Part shown: positions 32,102 through 40,671 of the stretch, piece by piece
Numbering within the stretch: position 1 is the first letter of the stretch
How the letters are laid out: the number at the start of each line of letters is the position of its first letter
Source: Prochlorococcus sp. AG-409-B13
GTDB lineage: Bacteria; Cyanobacteriota; Cyanobacteriia; PCC-6307; Cyanobiaceae
NCBI GenBank assembly: GCA_003216035.1
Contig: QCJM01000005.1
Span: forward strand, 1 to 56,162
Direction: 5' to 3'
DNA: 56,162 nt
Notes under the pieces: model-generated
Told to the model about the DNA's origin: nothing
The model's database searches: none
Seen by the model: only the letters and a program-made list of their open reading frames with translations
Program-made: the position numbers and the translations under genes

Positions 32102-33391
32102 ATGTCACTTTCAAGGCGTTTGTTTTTGGGCTTGACCTCAGTTGTCCTTGGGGCTTCTGTCACGGCTTGTAGCGGTGGAGACCAGGCCACAGGCTGTGCT
32201 GACTGCGATGCAGAAGTTACTGTAGGTATTTTGCATTCCCTGAGTGGAACAATGGCTATTTCTGAATCCACTTTGGTGGACACAGAAAAAATGGCTATTG
32301 ATGAAATCAATGCTGCTGGAGGTATTGAAGTTGGAGGGAAGTCTTATGAAATTAAATACATTGTTGAAGATGGTGCGTCGGATTGGCCAACTTTTGCTGA
32401 GAAATCTAAGAAGTTGATTGATCAGGACAAAGTCCCAGTGGTATTTGGTGGTTGGACTTCTGCTAGCAGAAAGGCCATGCTTCCTGTCTATGAATCGAAG
32501 GACGCTTTCCTTTACTACCCGATTCAGTATGAGGCGCAGGAATGTTCTAATAATATTTTTTATACAGGTGCTACACCTAATCAGCAGTCTGAACCTGCTA
32601 CCGAATTTATGTTCAAGCGGTCTCCAGCAGCAGGTAAACCATTCTTTCTTGTTGGCTCTGACTACGTTTTCCCAAGAACTTCAAATACTATAACCAAGGA
32701 ACAAGTTAAGGCTCTTGGTGGAACAGTAGTTGGAGAGGATTACCTACCTTTAGGTAATACAGAAGTTGCTCCGATAATTTCTAAGATTAAAAAAGCACTT
32801 CCAAGTGGCGGTGTGATTATTAATACTCTTAATGGAGATCAGAATGTTGCTTTCTTTAAGCAGATTCAAGATGCAGGAATTACTCCTAGCAAAGGTTATT
32901 TTGTTATGAGTTATTCAATAGCTGAAGAAGAAATCAGCACAATTGGTCCTGAGTTCCTGGCAGGTCATTATGGTGCTTGGAATTATATGATGTCAATTAA
33001 TACACGCGCATCTAAAAAGTTTGCAAGAGATTTCAAGAATAAATATGGAAATGATCGTGTTGTAGCAGACCCGCAAGAATCTGCTTACAACATGGTTTAT
33101 TTATGGAAGGCTGCTGTAGAAAAAGCAGGTACATTTGAAGACAATGCCGTTCGTGAAGCCCTTGTAGGGATCAAGTTTGAAGCGCCACAAGGCCCTGTAG
33201 AGGTGATGCCTAATCATCATTTATCTCAGACAGTGCGTATTGGTGAAATTACCTCAAATGGACAATTCAAAATTGTCGAATCTACTGATGGGCCTGTATT
33301 ACCTCAGGCTTGGAATCAGTTTGAGCCAAGTTCTAAGGGGTATGCATGCGATTGGACTGATTCACGAAAAGGCGAGAAATACCGTCTTTGA
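32102..33391 (+). CDS. urtA: Urea ABC transporter substrate-binding protein
   Basis: 429 residues from the ATG at 32102 (a TTG two codons upstream is also in frame). Periplasmic urea-binding lipoprotein of the UrtABCDE transporter. Seen: twin Arg plus hydrophobic core (SRRLFLGLTSVVLGASVTAC) ending in a lipobox with Cys23, then TVGILHSLSGTMAISESTL typical of the type I periplasmic binding fold; later VPVVFGGWTSASRKAMLPVY and YQFEA-type ligand loops. Two extra Cys (CADC) lie just after the lipid-modified Cys. A putative NtcA box lies upstream, and the gene is followed by a hairpin that may dampen read-through into urtB. Confidence 0.97.
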   Translation: MSLSRRLFLGLTSVVLGASVTACSGGDQATGCADCDAEVTVGILHSLSGTMAISESTLVDTEKMAIDEINAAGGIEVGGKSYEIKYIVEDGASDWPTFAEKSKKLIDQDKVPVVFGGWTSASRKAMLPVYESKDAFLYYPIQYEAQECSNNIFYTGATPNQQSEPATEFMFKRSPAAGKPFFLVGSDYVFPRTSNTITKEQVKALGGTVVGEDYLPLGNTEVAPIISKIKKALPSGGVIINTLNGDQNVAFFKQIQDAGITPSKGYFVMSYSIAEEEISTIGPEFLAGHYGAWNYMMSINTRASKKFARDFKNKYGNDRVVADPQESAYNMVYLWKAAVEKAGTFEDNAVREALVGIKFEAPQGPVEVMPNHHLSQTVRIGEITSNGQFKIVESTDGPVLPQAWNQFEPSSKGYACDWTDSRKGEKYRL

Positions 33392-33423
33392 GCTTTAAAT
33401 AAATTTATTTCTGATGCCTTTTG

Positions 33424-33458
33424 GGAGGATCCTCGAGTGGGCTCCTCCTTCTTTCTTT
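33424..33458 (+). terminator. Hairpin after urtA, possible attenuator
   Basis: GGAGGA (33424-33429) pairs with TCCTCC (33443-33448), followed by TTCTTTCTTT. In the gap between urtA and urtB (90 nt); such partial terminators would give more binding protein than membrane components. Confidence 0.5.
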
Positions 33459-33481
33459 ATTGACAAATTTCCGTTGGACCT

Positions 33482-34636
33482 GTGGAACTAATTCTTGAAT
33501 GCCTTTTTAATGGTGTGGCGATTGGTTCAGTTCTGCTGGTTGCTGCTCTTGGCTTGGCAATTGTTTTTGGATTGATGGGCGTTATAAACCTCGCTCATGG
33601 GGAGTTGATGATGCTTGGTGCTTATTCCACCTATGTCACTCAATTGATCTTTAAGTTGCCAGCCCTTAAACCTTTCTATAACGCTTATGTAATCGTAGCT
33701 TTAGTAGTCGCATTCATAGTAAGTGCTGTAGTTGGAATTCTTTTGGAAAGATCTGTTATAAGACGTTTATATGGGAGTCCTCTGGAAACTTTGTTGGCTA
33801 CCTGGGGAGTTAGTTTGATACTTCAGCAATTTGTTCGAAGTGTTCCATTGGCTTATGGGGCAGGATTAGTTCTTTCTTTGTTGGTAGGTTTTATTTCACC
33901 TTTCCTTCTGCCACAAAAGTTGTTAGAGGGTAGTCGTGGTCGATTGGTTAGGGCTGCTAGTTGGGCTTTCTCAGCTTTGGTGGGAGTACTTGGAGCGGGT
34001 GGTTTGGGTTCATTGGTAAGCAGACTTGGTCGAGCGAGTGCTCGCAATGTCGACGTTACGGCTCCTTCTTGGATGCGTGGTGGTATTGATTTATGGGGAG
34101 TTACGTTTCCGATTCCGCGCTTGGTCATCATTGTGATCACCTTTATTGCAGTTTTGGGCATTACTTGGTTTCTGAATCGAAGTGTTTGGGGTATGAGAAT
34201 CCGTGCTGTCACACAAAACAGATCGATGAGTGATTGTCTAGGGATATCTACCGAAAGAGTTGATGTCCTTACCTTTGGTATTGGCTCTGGACTTGCAGGT
34301 GTTGCAGGAGTTGCAGTTTCATTGCTTGGCTCTGTTGGCCCCAATGTTGGTGCTTCTTATATTGTTGGCTGTTTCATGGTGGTTGTACTTGGTGGTGTAG
34401 GAAATCTCTTGGGCACGGTATTAGCTTCTTTTTCTATCGGTATCATGACGGATCTTATAGGGGCTGGGCGGCTTTTATCTATTTGGCCAGATATGCCTAC
34501 TCCATTGGCCTCGGCAGTTGATTTCTTCGCTACTACGAGCATGGCTCGAGTTTTGGTCTTTGCTTTGATTGTGGTGTTCCTGCAATTTCGCCCCGCTGGT
34601 TTATTCCCGCAGAAGGGACGTATGGTCGAGGCTTGA
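33482..34636 (+). CDS. urtB: Urea ABC transporter permease UrtB
   Basis: 384 residues, GTG start, about 9-10 membrane helices. LivH-type permease. Seen: GVAIGSVLLVAALGLAIVFG, then MGVINLAHGELMMLGAY, characteristic of LivH/UrtB. The long stretch between helices (about residues 135-175) is Gly/Ser/Arg rich. The stop is 3 nt before urtC. Confidence 0.95.
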   Translation: MELILECLFNGVAIGSVLLVAALGLAIVFGLMGVINLAHGELMMLGAYSTYVTQLIFKLPALKPFYNAYVIVALVVAFIVSAVVGILLERSVIRRLYGSPLETLLATWGVSLILQQFVRSVPLAYGAGLVLSLLVGFISPFLLPQKLLEGSRGRLVRAASWAFSALVGVLGAGGLGSLVSRLGRASARNVDVTAPSWMRGGIDLWGVTFPIPRLVIIVITFIAVLGITWFLNRSVWGMRIRAVTQNRSMSDCLGISTERVDVLTFGIGSGLAGVAGVAVSLLGSVGPNVGASYIVGCFMVVVLGGVGNLLGTVLASFSIGIMTDLIGAGRLLSIWPDMPTPLASAVDFFATTSMARVLVFALIVVFLQFRPAGLFPQKGRMVEA

Positions 34637-34639
34637 TTA

Positions 34640-35767
34640 ATGAAAGGGACTAAACAATTTCGACGTTGGTTGACTTTATTGCTATGGATAGTGATCTTGG
34701 CTGCAATTATTGCTGCGCCTTTTGTTCTTCCAGTCTTTAGACTCAACTTGTTGGGACGTTATTTGTCTTTAGCAATAGTCGCTTTAGGAGTTGATTTGAT
34801 ATGGGGTTATACCGGTTTGCTAAGCCTTGGTCAGGGAATTTTCTTCGCATTGGGCGGTTATTGCGCAGCGATGTATCTACAACTTAATAGTGCTTCGGAA
34901 TTGCCAAATGGGATTCCTGAGTTCTTTGGGTTGTACGGGGTTAAAAACTTACCTTTTTTCTGGGAGCCTTTTAACTCGCCTTTGTTTACCACGATCGCCA
35001 TTTGGCTTTTGCCTGGTGTTGTGGCTGCAATGCTTGGATTTCTAGTCTTTCGAAATCGTATTAAAGGAGTTTATTTCTCAATTCTTACTCAGGCTGCCCT
35101 CTTGGTGTTTTTTAATTTCTTTAATGGTCAACAGAAACTTATCAACGGTACTAATGGACTTAAAACAGATGTCACTCAACTTTTTGGTCAAATGGTTGGG
35201 TCACCATCTATGCAACGATGTTTTTTCTGGTTAACAGCATTATTAGTAATACTTGCTTGGCTATTTTCACGCTGGATAGTACGAGATCGATTTGGTCATG
35301 TTCTTGTTGGTATTAGAGATGATGAGCCCAGACTTAGGTTTACTGGATACAACCCCACTCTTTTTAAGACAATAATATTTGCAATAGCTGGAGGTTTGGC
35401 TGGTATATCTGGTGCTCTTTACACAGTTCAATCAGGCATAGTATCTCCGCAATTTATGACTGTTCCCTTCTCGATAGAAATGGTTATCTGGGTTGCAGTT
35501 GGCGGTAGGGGAACTCTTTTAGGTGCGATTATTGGGGCGGTCTTTATTAACTATGCAAAGAGTCTTGTGAGTGAGGCGCTGCCTGCAAGTTGGATGTTTA
35601 TTCAGGGTGGTCTTTTCATTCTTGTTGTGACTGCCTTGCCTGAAGGGGTACTTGGATGGTTACAAAGTGAAGGCCCTCGAAACTTGCTTTCTAGATTAGG
35701 CATCGCCCGTCCAATTAGTACCTATCCTAGTCTTGAAATAGATGGGAAAAAAGAGATAAATCTATGA
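34640..35767 (+). CDS. urtC: Urea ABC transporter permease UrtC
   Basis: 375 residues. LivM-type permease partner of UrtB. Seen: GRYLSLAIVALGVDLIWGYT and LLSLGQGIFFALGGYCAAMY, conserved in UrtC; a loop of about 60 residues after it; then a second half ending with AIAGGLAGISGALYTVQSGI and VAVGGRGTLLGAIIGAVFIN. The stop overlaps urtD (ATGA). Together with UrtB it forms the membrane channel. Confidence 0.96.
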   Translation: MKGTKQFRRWLTLLLWIVILAAIIAAPFVLPVFRLNLLGRYLSLAIVALGVDLIWGYTGLLSLGQGIFFALGGYCAAMYLQLNSASELPNGIPEFFGLYGVKNLPFFWEPFNSPLFTTIAIWLLPGVVAAMLGFLVFRNRIKGVYFSILTQAALLVFFNFFNGQQKLINGTNGLKTDVTQLFGQMVGSPSMQRCFFWLTALLVILAWLFSRWIVRDRFGHVLVGIRDDEPRLRFTGYNPTLFKTIIFAIAGGLAGISGALYTVQSGIVSPQFMTVPFSIEMVIWVAVGGRGTLLGAIIGAVFINYAKSLVSEALPASWMFIQGGLFILVVTALPEGVLGWLQSEGPRNLLSRLGIARPISTYPSLEIDGKKEINL

Positions 35768-36519
35768 CACTTCCTCTTCTTGAATTACGTCATGTTTCAG
35801 TATCCTTTGATGGATTTTATGCACTGACTGATCTTAATCTAAACCTAGAACTTGGTGAACTCCGAGCGGTTATTGGACCAAATGGTGCGGGAAAGACAAC
35901 TTTTCTTGATGTTATTACTGGGAAAGTAAAGCCAACTAGAGGAGATGTGATCTTTAAGGGAAATTCTTTGCTAGGTCTTAGAGAACATCGTATCGCTAGA
36001 TTAGGTATTGGTAGGAAATTCCAGAGCCCAAGGGTTTTTGAGAACCTTAATGTTTATGAGAATCTTGCACTTGCTGTAAGTCAGCCTAAAAAACCTTGGC
36101 AGCTTTTAATAGGTGGTTTGAATGGATTTCAACGAGACCGTATTGACCATTTGCTTAATATTGTCAATTTACATTCCCGATCAGGGTTCTTAGCAGGATC
36201 TCTTTCCCATGGTCAGAAACAATGGTTAGAAATAGCGATGTTAGTTGGACAGGATCCTGATTTATTACTTGTTGATGAGCCTGTGGCAGGACTTACGGAT
36301 GAAGAAACGGAACTTACTGCAGATCTTTTGAAGTCTCTTGCAGGTGATCATACCGTGTTAGTTATAGATCACGATATGGAATTTATTCGCCGTCTTGATA
36401 GTCCCGTGACTGTTCTGCATCAGGGCAATGTCCTATGCGAAGGAGCTATGGAAAGCATTCAGAAGGATCCCCGGGTTATAGAGGTTTATTTAGGACGGCC
36501 AGAGGAGGAAAGCTTATGA
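35764..36519 (+). CDS. urtD: Urea ABC transporter ATP-binding protein UrtD
   Basis: 251 residues. LivG-type ATPase. Seen: Walker A GPNGAGKTT, signature LSHGQKQWLEI (variant of LSGGQ), Walker B LLLVDEPVAGL and the His switch in LVIDHDMEF. Powers urea import with UrtE. Its stop overlaps the urtE start in ATGA. Confidence 0.97.
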   Translation: MTLPLLELRHVSVSFDGFYALTDLNLNLELGELRAVIGPNGAGKTTFLDVITGKVKPTRGDVIFKGNSLLGLREHRIARLGIGRKFQSPRVFENLNVYENLALAVSQPKKPWQLLIGGLNGFQRDRIDHLLNIVNLHSRSGFLAGSLSHGQKQWLEIAMLVGQDPDLLLVDEPVAGLTDEETELTADLLKSLAGDHTVLVIDHDMEFIRRLDSPVTVLHQGNVLCEGAMESIQKDPRVIEVYLGRPEEESL

Positions 36520-37223
36520 CTCTTCTTGAGATTCGTGGGCTTAATACCTACTACGGTGAGAGCCATATTCTACGAGAAGTAGATATAACAGTGGATAAAG
36601 GCGAGATGGTATGCCTTATTGGTAGGAATGGAGTGGGTAAGACTACTTTGCTTAAATCTCTTATAGGTTTAATAATTCCTAGAACTGGAGAAATTCTCTT
36701 GGCAGGAACTTCTCTTAACAGGGAGCCTCCTCATAAACGTGCTAGAGGTGGTATTGGATATGTTCCTCAAGGTCGTGAGATTATTCCTCATTTAACTGTT
36801 GAAGAGAATTTATTGCTTGGTATGGAAGCTCTGCCCGGTGGGCTTGCAAAAAATAAAATTATTGACCCATTTGTTTTTGAATTGTTTCCGATACTTATGG
36901 ATTTTCTACCTCGTAGAGGTGGTGATTTAAGTGGTGGTCAACAGCAGCAACTTGCTATAGGGAGAGCACTATTAGGGAAGCCTAAATTGTTATTACTGGA
37001 TGAACCTACTGAGGGTATTCAACCAAATATTGTTCAAGATATCGAAGCAGCAGTCAGAAGAATTATTTCTGAAACTGGCATAGGAGTTCTTCTTGTAGAA
37101 CAGCACCTGCACTTCGTACGTCAGGCAGATCGTTATTACGCGATGCAACGGGGCGGCATCGTTGCAAGTGGATCTACTCAAGAGCTTAGTCAGGAGGTTG
37201 TTGAGAAATTTTTAAGTGTTTAG
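36516..37223 (+). CDS. urtE: Urea ABC transporter ATP-binding protein UrtE
   Basis: LivF-type ATPase of 235 residues from ATG 36516; the frame is open 27 codons further upstream inside urtD, but that part is not protein-like and the ATG overlaps the urtD stop. Seen: Walker A GRNGVGKTT, the long Q-loop GYVPQGREIIPHLTVEENLL, signature LSGGQQQQLAIGRALL, Walker B LLLLDEPTEGIQPNIV and H-loop VEQHLHFV. Last gene of urtABCDE. Confidence 0.97.
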   Translation: MTLLEIRGLNTYYGESHILREVDITVDKGEMVCLIGRNGVGKTTLLKSLIGLIIPRTGEILLAGTSLNREPPHKRARGGIGYVPQGREIIPHLTVEENLLLGMEALPGGLAKNKIIDPFVFELFPILMDFLPRRGGDLSGGQQQQLAIGRALLGKPKLLLLDEPTEGIQPNIVQDIEAAVRRIISETGIGVLLVEQHLHFVRQADRYYAMQRGGIVASGSTQELSQEVVEKFLSV

Positions 37224-37359
37224 ATACTTTTACTTGAATTTATTTAATAGTTTATTTTGGAGGAGATAAGTCTCATTCAAACTACTTATTTTAATTGCAT
37301 TAATAGAGATTTGTACTTGTAATACATATGCTTAAAACTATTTAAAAAGAAGATAACCC

Positions 37360-37911
37360 CTAGTCATGACCCCCATTGCAATTTTTCACTTTATTAGCAA
37401 GATTGTCTTGGCTGCTTTCATCTGGACCAATAGTTTGTTCAATGCATTCATTCTGAGTTTTTGCCCATTGAGCAATTGGAGCAAGCCTTGATACTCCTAC
37501 AATCAAAGTGACTGTACTGATCACTGCTAAAACTGGGTAGATGGGGTTTCTCATCATTTCTTTGTTTGAGGTTGGCTTGGCTTCCTCTAAATTTGGTTCA
37601 CCTGGAATTGCTTGATCTGATGTCTCGATTGGATTTAGGGTGGTTTCATGAAATTCAGTTTCATTAGAGGGCTTAAAATTTTTAGGAGAGGATGTTGTCT
37701 CAAAGGGAGTATTCACAGGTTTTGGCCTGGATTCAGCAAGAGTAATTACTAAGGAAACTGTGGCTACTAGTAATGACCGCATGGTCATCAAAGCATCATG
37801 AAGCTCCAGGGCTAATCGTTTTCTGTTTTCTGAACTCGTTAAGGCATCACGCATCTCCATTGCTAACCGCCTTCTGTTTTCGGAGGGATCGGGAATGTTC
37901 TCTTTGGCCAT
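37360..37911 (-). CDS. Family A protein with extended repeat-bearing N-terminus
   Basis: 183 residues. The N-terminus has two copies of a 15-residue helix unit, SENRRRLAMEMRDAL (10-24) and SENRKRLALELHDAL (27-41), then a hydrophobic segment (about 43-60), a Pro/Thr/Glu-rich linker (about 62-115) and a family A end: helix (about 123-140), RLAPIAQWAKTQNEC (Cys156), NCNG (Cys178). So it has two membrane segments where others have one. It looks like a fusion of a helical-repeat module to family A. Function unknown. Confidence 0.7.
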   Translation of the reverse strand: MAKENIPDPSENRRRLAMEMRDALTSSENRKRLALELHDALMTMRSLLVATVSLVITLAESRPKPVNTPFETTSSPKNFKPSNETEFHETTLNPIETSDQAIPGEPNLEEAKPTSNKEMMRNPIYPVLAVISTVTLIVGVSRLAPIAQWAKTQNECIEQTIGPDESSQDNLANKVKNCNGGHD

Positions 37912-37959
37912 GCCTCTTTTTAGTTCACATTCAACAAGAAGGAAACCCTATTAAGAATA

Positions 37960-38421
37960 TTAATTTGACTTCTTTTCTTTTCTTTTTTGTTCGAGAGCCA
38001 AAATCATCTCAACTAACTGGGGCTTGTTTAGACGAGATGTTTTTTCTACACCTTCTAGGAATGTTCTAAGCTCAGGATTGGTCATTTTTAGTAATTGTGA
38101 TTTTCTTTCTTCTATTCTAAATTTATCTAGCGCTTCTTGGTTCCATACGATTAGCTCAATTAAATTATCTTTGTTTAGACTCGAAAGTATATCTATATCT
38201 TTTAATAGGCTTCTCAGCTCCTTGGTTGTTTTGTTTGATAAAGCTGATTTGTTGTACTTAATGTTAGGAGGGTCTTCTGTGCTTAGCCTGGCTTTTTCTT
38301 TGTTAGAGAATATTAGGCTTAAGGCTTTAATAATAACTTCGAAAAGAAATATACCTATGAATATGAAATGACCCAATATGTTGTCATTGGTGCTTTGTTT
38401 GCCCCATTCTTTTCCAGACAT
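37960..38421 (-). CDS. Membrane protein with two SAP-like repeats, 153 aa
   Basis: A polar head, one helix (about 17-38), then two matching units of about 30 residues: NKTTKELRSLLKDIDILSSL (63-82) and KMTNPELRTFLEGVEKTSRL (112-131), each followed by NK...L-[IV]-E-[LM]-I. The helix-loop-helix pattern L-R-x-[LF]-L-x5-L-x-[KN] resembles SAP or Rho-N-like units that bind nucleic acid. Highly charged with a Lys-rich tail. Membrane-tethered nucleic-acid binding is inference. Confidence 0.65.
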   Translation of the reverse strand: MSGKEWGKQSTNDNILGHFIFIGIFLFEVIIKALSLIFSNKEKARLSTEDPPNIKYNKSALSNKTTKELRSLLKDIDILSSLNKDNLIELIVWNQEALDKFRIEERKSQLLKMTNPELRTFLEGVEKTSRLNKPQLVEMILALEQKRKEKKSN

Positions 38422-38562
38422 AACCGCTCAAATTCTACAAGAATACTTAGGGAAGACTTTTTTCAAATTATAGTTTCTTGCAATGGATTTAGTGGTAGAA
38501 GGAAATGGATTTGAACTCACTGGGTTGCCAGACGATAGGGGAAGCAAAGCTTTTAGAAATTT

Positions 38563-38874
38563 TCAGCTAAAATAGTAGGCGATCTCAGCTGCTTTTAAAC
38601 CTTCCCACCCAGCATCCAGGAGGCGTTGGTTAAGGGTCTCTTGATCGAAGTGTTTGGAGCCAGTAGAGATAATTTTTTTTCGCATAGCTACTCTGACCCG
38701 ACAGATTCTGTCAGCTTCTTTTTGCATTACTTCTTTGTAGAAAGCAACCATCTCTTTGGGTAGCGGTGCCCCGTTGAGATCGATGCCATCTACGATGGCT
38801 CTTTCGATTGACTCAGGCACAGCTTCAATTGCCTCAGGTCCATCGATTGGTTCGATGTTATTGCTGGCAGTCAA
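38563..38874 (-). CDS. Conserved hypothetical soluble protein, 103 aa
   Basis: Acidic N-terminus (IEPIDGPEAIEAVPESIERA), then LPKEMVAFYKEVMQKEADRI and a helical C-terminus ending WEGLKAAEIAYYF. No membrane segment, no recognised domain. Stands alone; about 140 nt upstream of it (38422-38562) lie on the other side of a short tRNA-like word, judged not to be a tRNA. Confidence 0.6.
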   Translation of the reverse strand: MTASNNIEPIDGPEAIEAVPESIERAIVDGIDLNGAPLPKEMVAFYKEVMQKEADRICRVRVAMRKKIISTGSKHFDQETLNQRLLDAGWEGLKAAEIAYYFS

Positions 38875-39039
38875 GGGTCTATTTGTGGAGAAATGGATAG
38901 TCTATTTTGATGGTCTTTAACCAACAACAAAAAAGCTGTTCATCTTTTTTGTTCTATCACTGACTTAGTGATTTGATCTAGGACCAAGTTGATATTAGTG
39001 GGAAACCTGAAAAACCTTTACCACTAATATTTTTAAAAT

Positions 39040-39207
39040 TCAACGATCAAAATCTCTAGCCCATGACTCTTCATGAGTCTCAGGTTGAGTCTCGATTATA
39101 GGTGGGGAGGCCATTGAAATAGGCGCTAGGCCAATATCATGCATCATGCAGTCTCCATATACATCGCATGTTCGCTTGAGCATTCCGAGAAAAAGCATCT
39201 TCAGCAT
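39040..39207 (-). CDS. Micro-protein, 55 aa, cysteine-bearing
   Basis: MLKMLFLGMLKRTCDVYGDC and a tail with MASPPIIETQPETHEESWAR. Two Cys six residues apart and a Pro-rich acidic tail. No membrane helix. Ends 166 nt before the gene at 38874. Not recognised. Confidence 0.5.
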   Translation of the reverse strand: MLKMLFLGMLKRTCDVYGDCMMHDIGLAPISMASPPIIETQPETHEESWARDFDR

Positions 39208-39378
39208 CTTTAAATGAGTTATTTCTATGAAGGTCCCTCTTCTTCCTTCAGAAAGCTAGGGCTTCGCAACAAAAATAGTTAGTTCTCAATTTTTTCGGCG
39301 CTCCACCTAAATATTGGCCCACTATTCAGAAATCGAATTTTTACCACGGTTAACCTAAAAGGTTTATAGCAAATAGTG

Positions 39379-39423
39379 TTTAGGCCTTCAATATTAAACA
39401 TTTGGATGATTTGTAGGCCTAAA
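39379..39423. repeat. Inverted repeat with TTTAGGCCT/AGGCCTAAA arms
   Basis: Nine-base arms at 39379-39387 and 39415-39423 with 27 nt between; a third AGGCC copy lies at about 39447. The region 39208-39584 has no supported gene. May fold into an RNA stem; no T tract. Confidence 0.4.
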
Positions 39424-39584
39424 AATGAATTGGTTTTATGAGTTAAAGGCCTTAGACCACTAAACTATCTGCCACAGTTGAGGGTTAATTGCTGTTGTTG
39501 AATTTCAGTTTTCTCAAGAATGAATGGAATTGGGTTCTCATTTGAATAAATTTTAGCTATTACTGGAAGTAGTGAGGGTTTGGT

Positions 39585-39722
39585 ATGACGATTGAATATT
39601 TCATTGTGCCTTTGCTAGGAGTCCTTTTATGTCCTTATACTTTGGTGCTTGTATGGGAATTGCATGGAGATCTTCGTCTAATAGAGGAGACTGCACTGGT
39701 TGGGCATTTCCAGAAGCAGTAG
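39585..39722 (+). CDS. Micro-protein, 45 aa
   Basis: MTIEYFIVPLLGVLLCPYTL followed by VLVWELHGDLRLIEETALVG. One hydrophobic segment with a Pro-Tyr kink and an acidic tail. Clean ATG to TAG. Function unknown. Confidence 0.5.
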   Translation: MTIEYFIVPLLGVLLCPYTLVLVWELHGDLRLIEETALVGHFQKQ

Positions 39723-40384
39723 CTAATCTCACCAAGATCTGACGATGTTCTTCGGAAAAATTTTTGGTTGGATTTTTTGTCTATCAATATGATTTGAATC
39801 CTTAAGAATTTCCTGATTTTAGATTAGAAATAAGCTAAAGTTTTCTGAAAATAGAGTTTGATAAATTTGATAACTAATTAATCAAGACTAGCGTTTGTTA
39901 ATTGAAGGCTTTTGAGCAGATAAAAATATATAATCAATGCTCCGAGTTGGTTACTTTCAGTTCAAATCTAACAATAATACCAATTGTAATTAGTATAATT
40001 CCTAAGAAGACGCTTAGAGGAGTAGACACTAAGTTGACTAAATGGCATTACAGCATTTTAATGCCTTTCTTGTCTTTCCAGTACTGATACCTATTTGTCT
40101 TTATAAACTATAATGATTTTTTTGATCCATTGCTATAAGAGAGAAGTTAGTGATTTCAATTTTTAAGTAAACTATGCTCAAAAGCATTTTTTCTTTGCTC
40201 TCATAAAAAGCTGAGTACAAAAATCAAGGAAGATGCTGGATGCTTCTCTATTGGGATTGCTTCCAATTTGCATCTAGGAGCAATTCAAATAATTTCAATC
40301 TGAATAGGCTGTTAGGTGTTTCTTTCGGCAGACATAAATCAAAATCTTGGCTAGATGTTAGTTGTACTCCCATAGGAGACAGCA
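39723..40384. other. Intergenic region with an unsupported open frame
   Basis: About 660 nt of AT-rich DNA. A 61-codon plus-strand frame at 39902 starts with TTG and is Ile/Leu/Lys rich without a recognisable feature, so it was not accepted. Nothing else is visible. Confidence 0.4.
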
Positions 40385-40573
40385 ATGTCAAAACAACAAT
40401 TGGAAAACTTTTTTGCTAAGGCTCAGAGTGACAAGAAATTGAAGAATCAGATAGTTGATTGCGGTTCGAATAACAGTTGCGTTGTCGCTGTGGGCAAAAA
40501 ATATGGACACAAGTTTTCTCCAGCAACCGTAAGCCATTGGCAACGGGATCATCAAGGAGTTCTGCTCCCTTAG
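40385..40573 (+). CDS. Nif11-type leader-like small protein, 62 aa
   Basis: MSKQQLENFFAKAQSDKKLK opening and the later GKKYGHKFSPATVSHW fit the Nif11 domain (short helices, conserved LxxFxxxAxxDxxLxxxl). These domains serve as leader peptides of ribosomally made peptides. Here no double-Gly end or Cys/Ser/Thr-rich core follows, and no modifying enzyme is in the window, so it may have another role. Three residues after the helical part two Cys do not exist except C26 and C32 in the linker. Cytosolic. Confidence 0.65.
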   Translation: MSKQQLENFFAKAQSDKKLKNQIVDCGSNNSCVVAVGKKYGHKFSPATVSHWQRDHQGVLLP

Positions 40574-40671
40574 TTTGATTCTCTTTTATTCAAGGCCCTT
40601 TGATGACAAGTCTATAGAAGCTTTCAACTTCTTTTGGAGTTGTTTGCCTGGGCATAATTAACTTGTGATTT

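Noticed and set aside
38480-38540. tRNA-like word (GGATTTGAAC on the plus strand)
   Set aside because: The stems around it cannot pair as a T arm and acceptor; probably chance or a very old remnant.
39902-40087. Plus-strand frame of 61 codons
   Set aside because: No start beyond TTG, no motif, no convincing composition.
40385-40573. Prochlorosin-type lanthipeptide precursor
   Set aside because: The Nif11-like leader lacks a double-Gly cleavage site and a Cys/Ser/Thr-rich core, and no LanM-type enzyme is present in the window.
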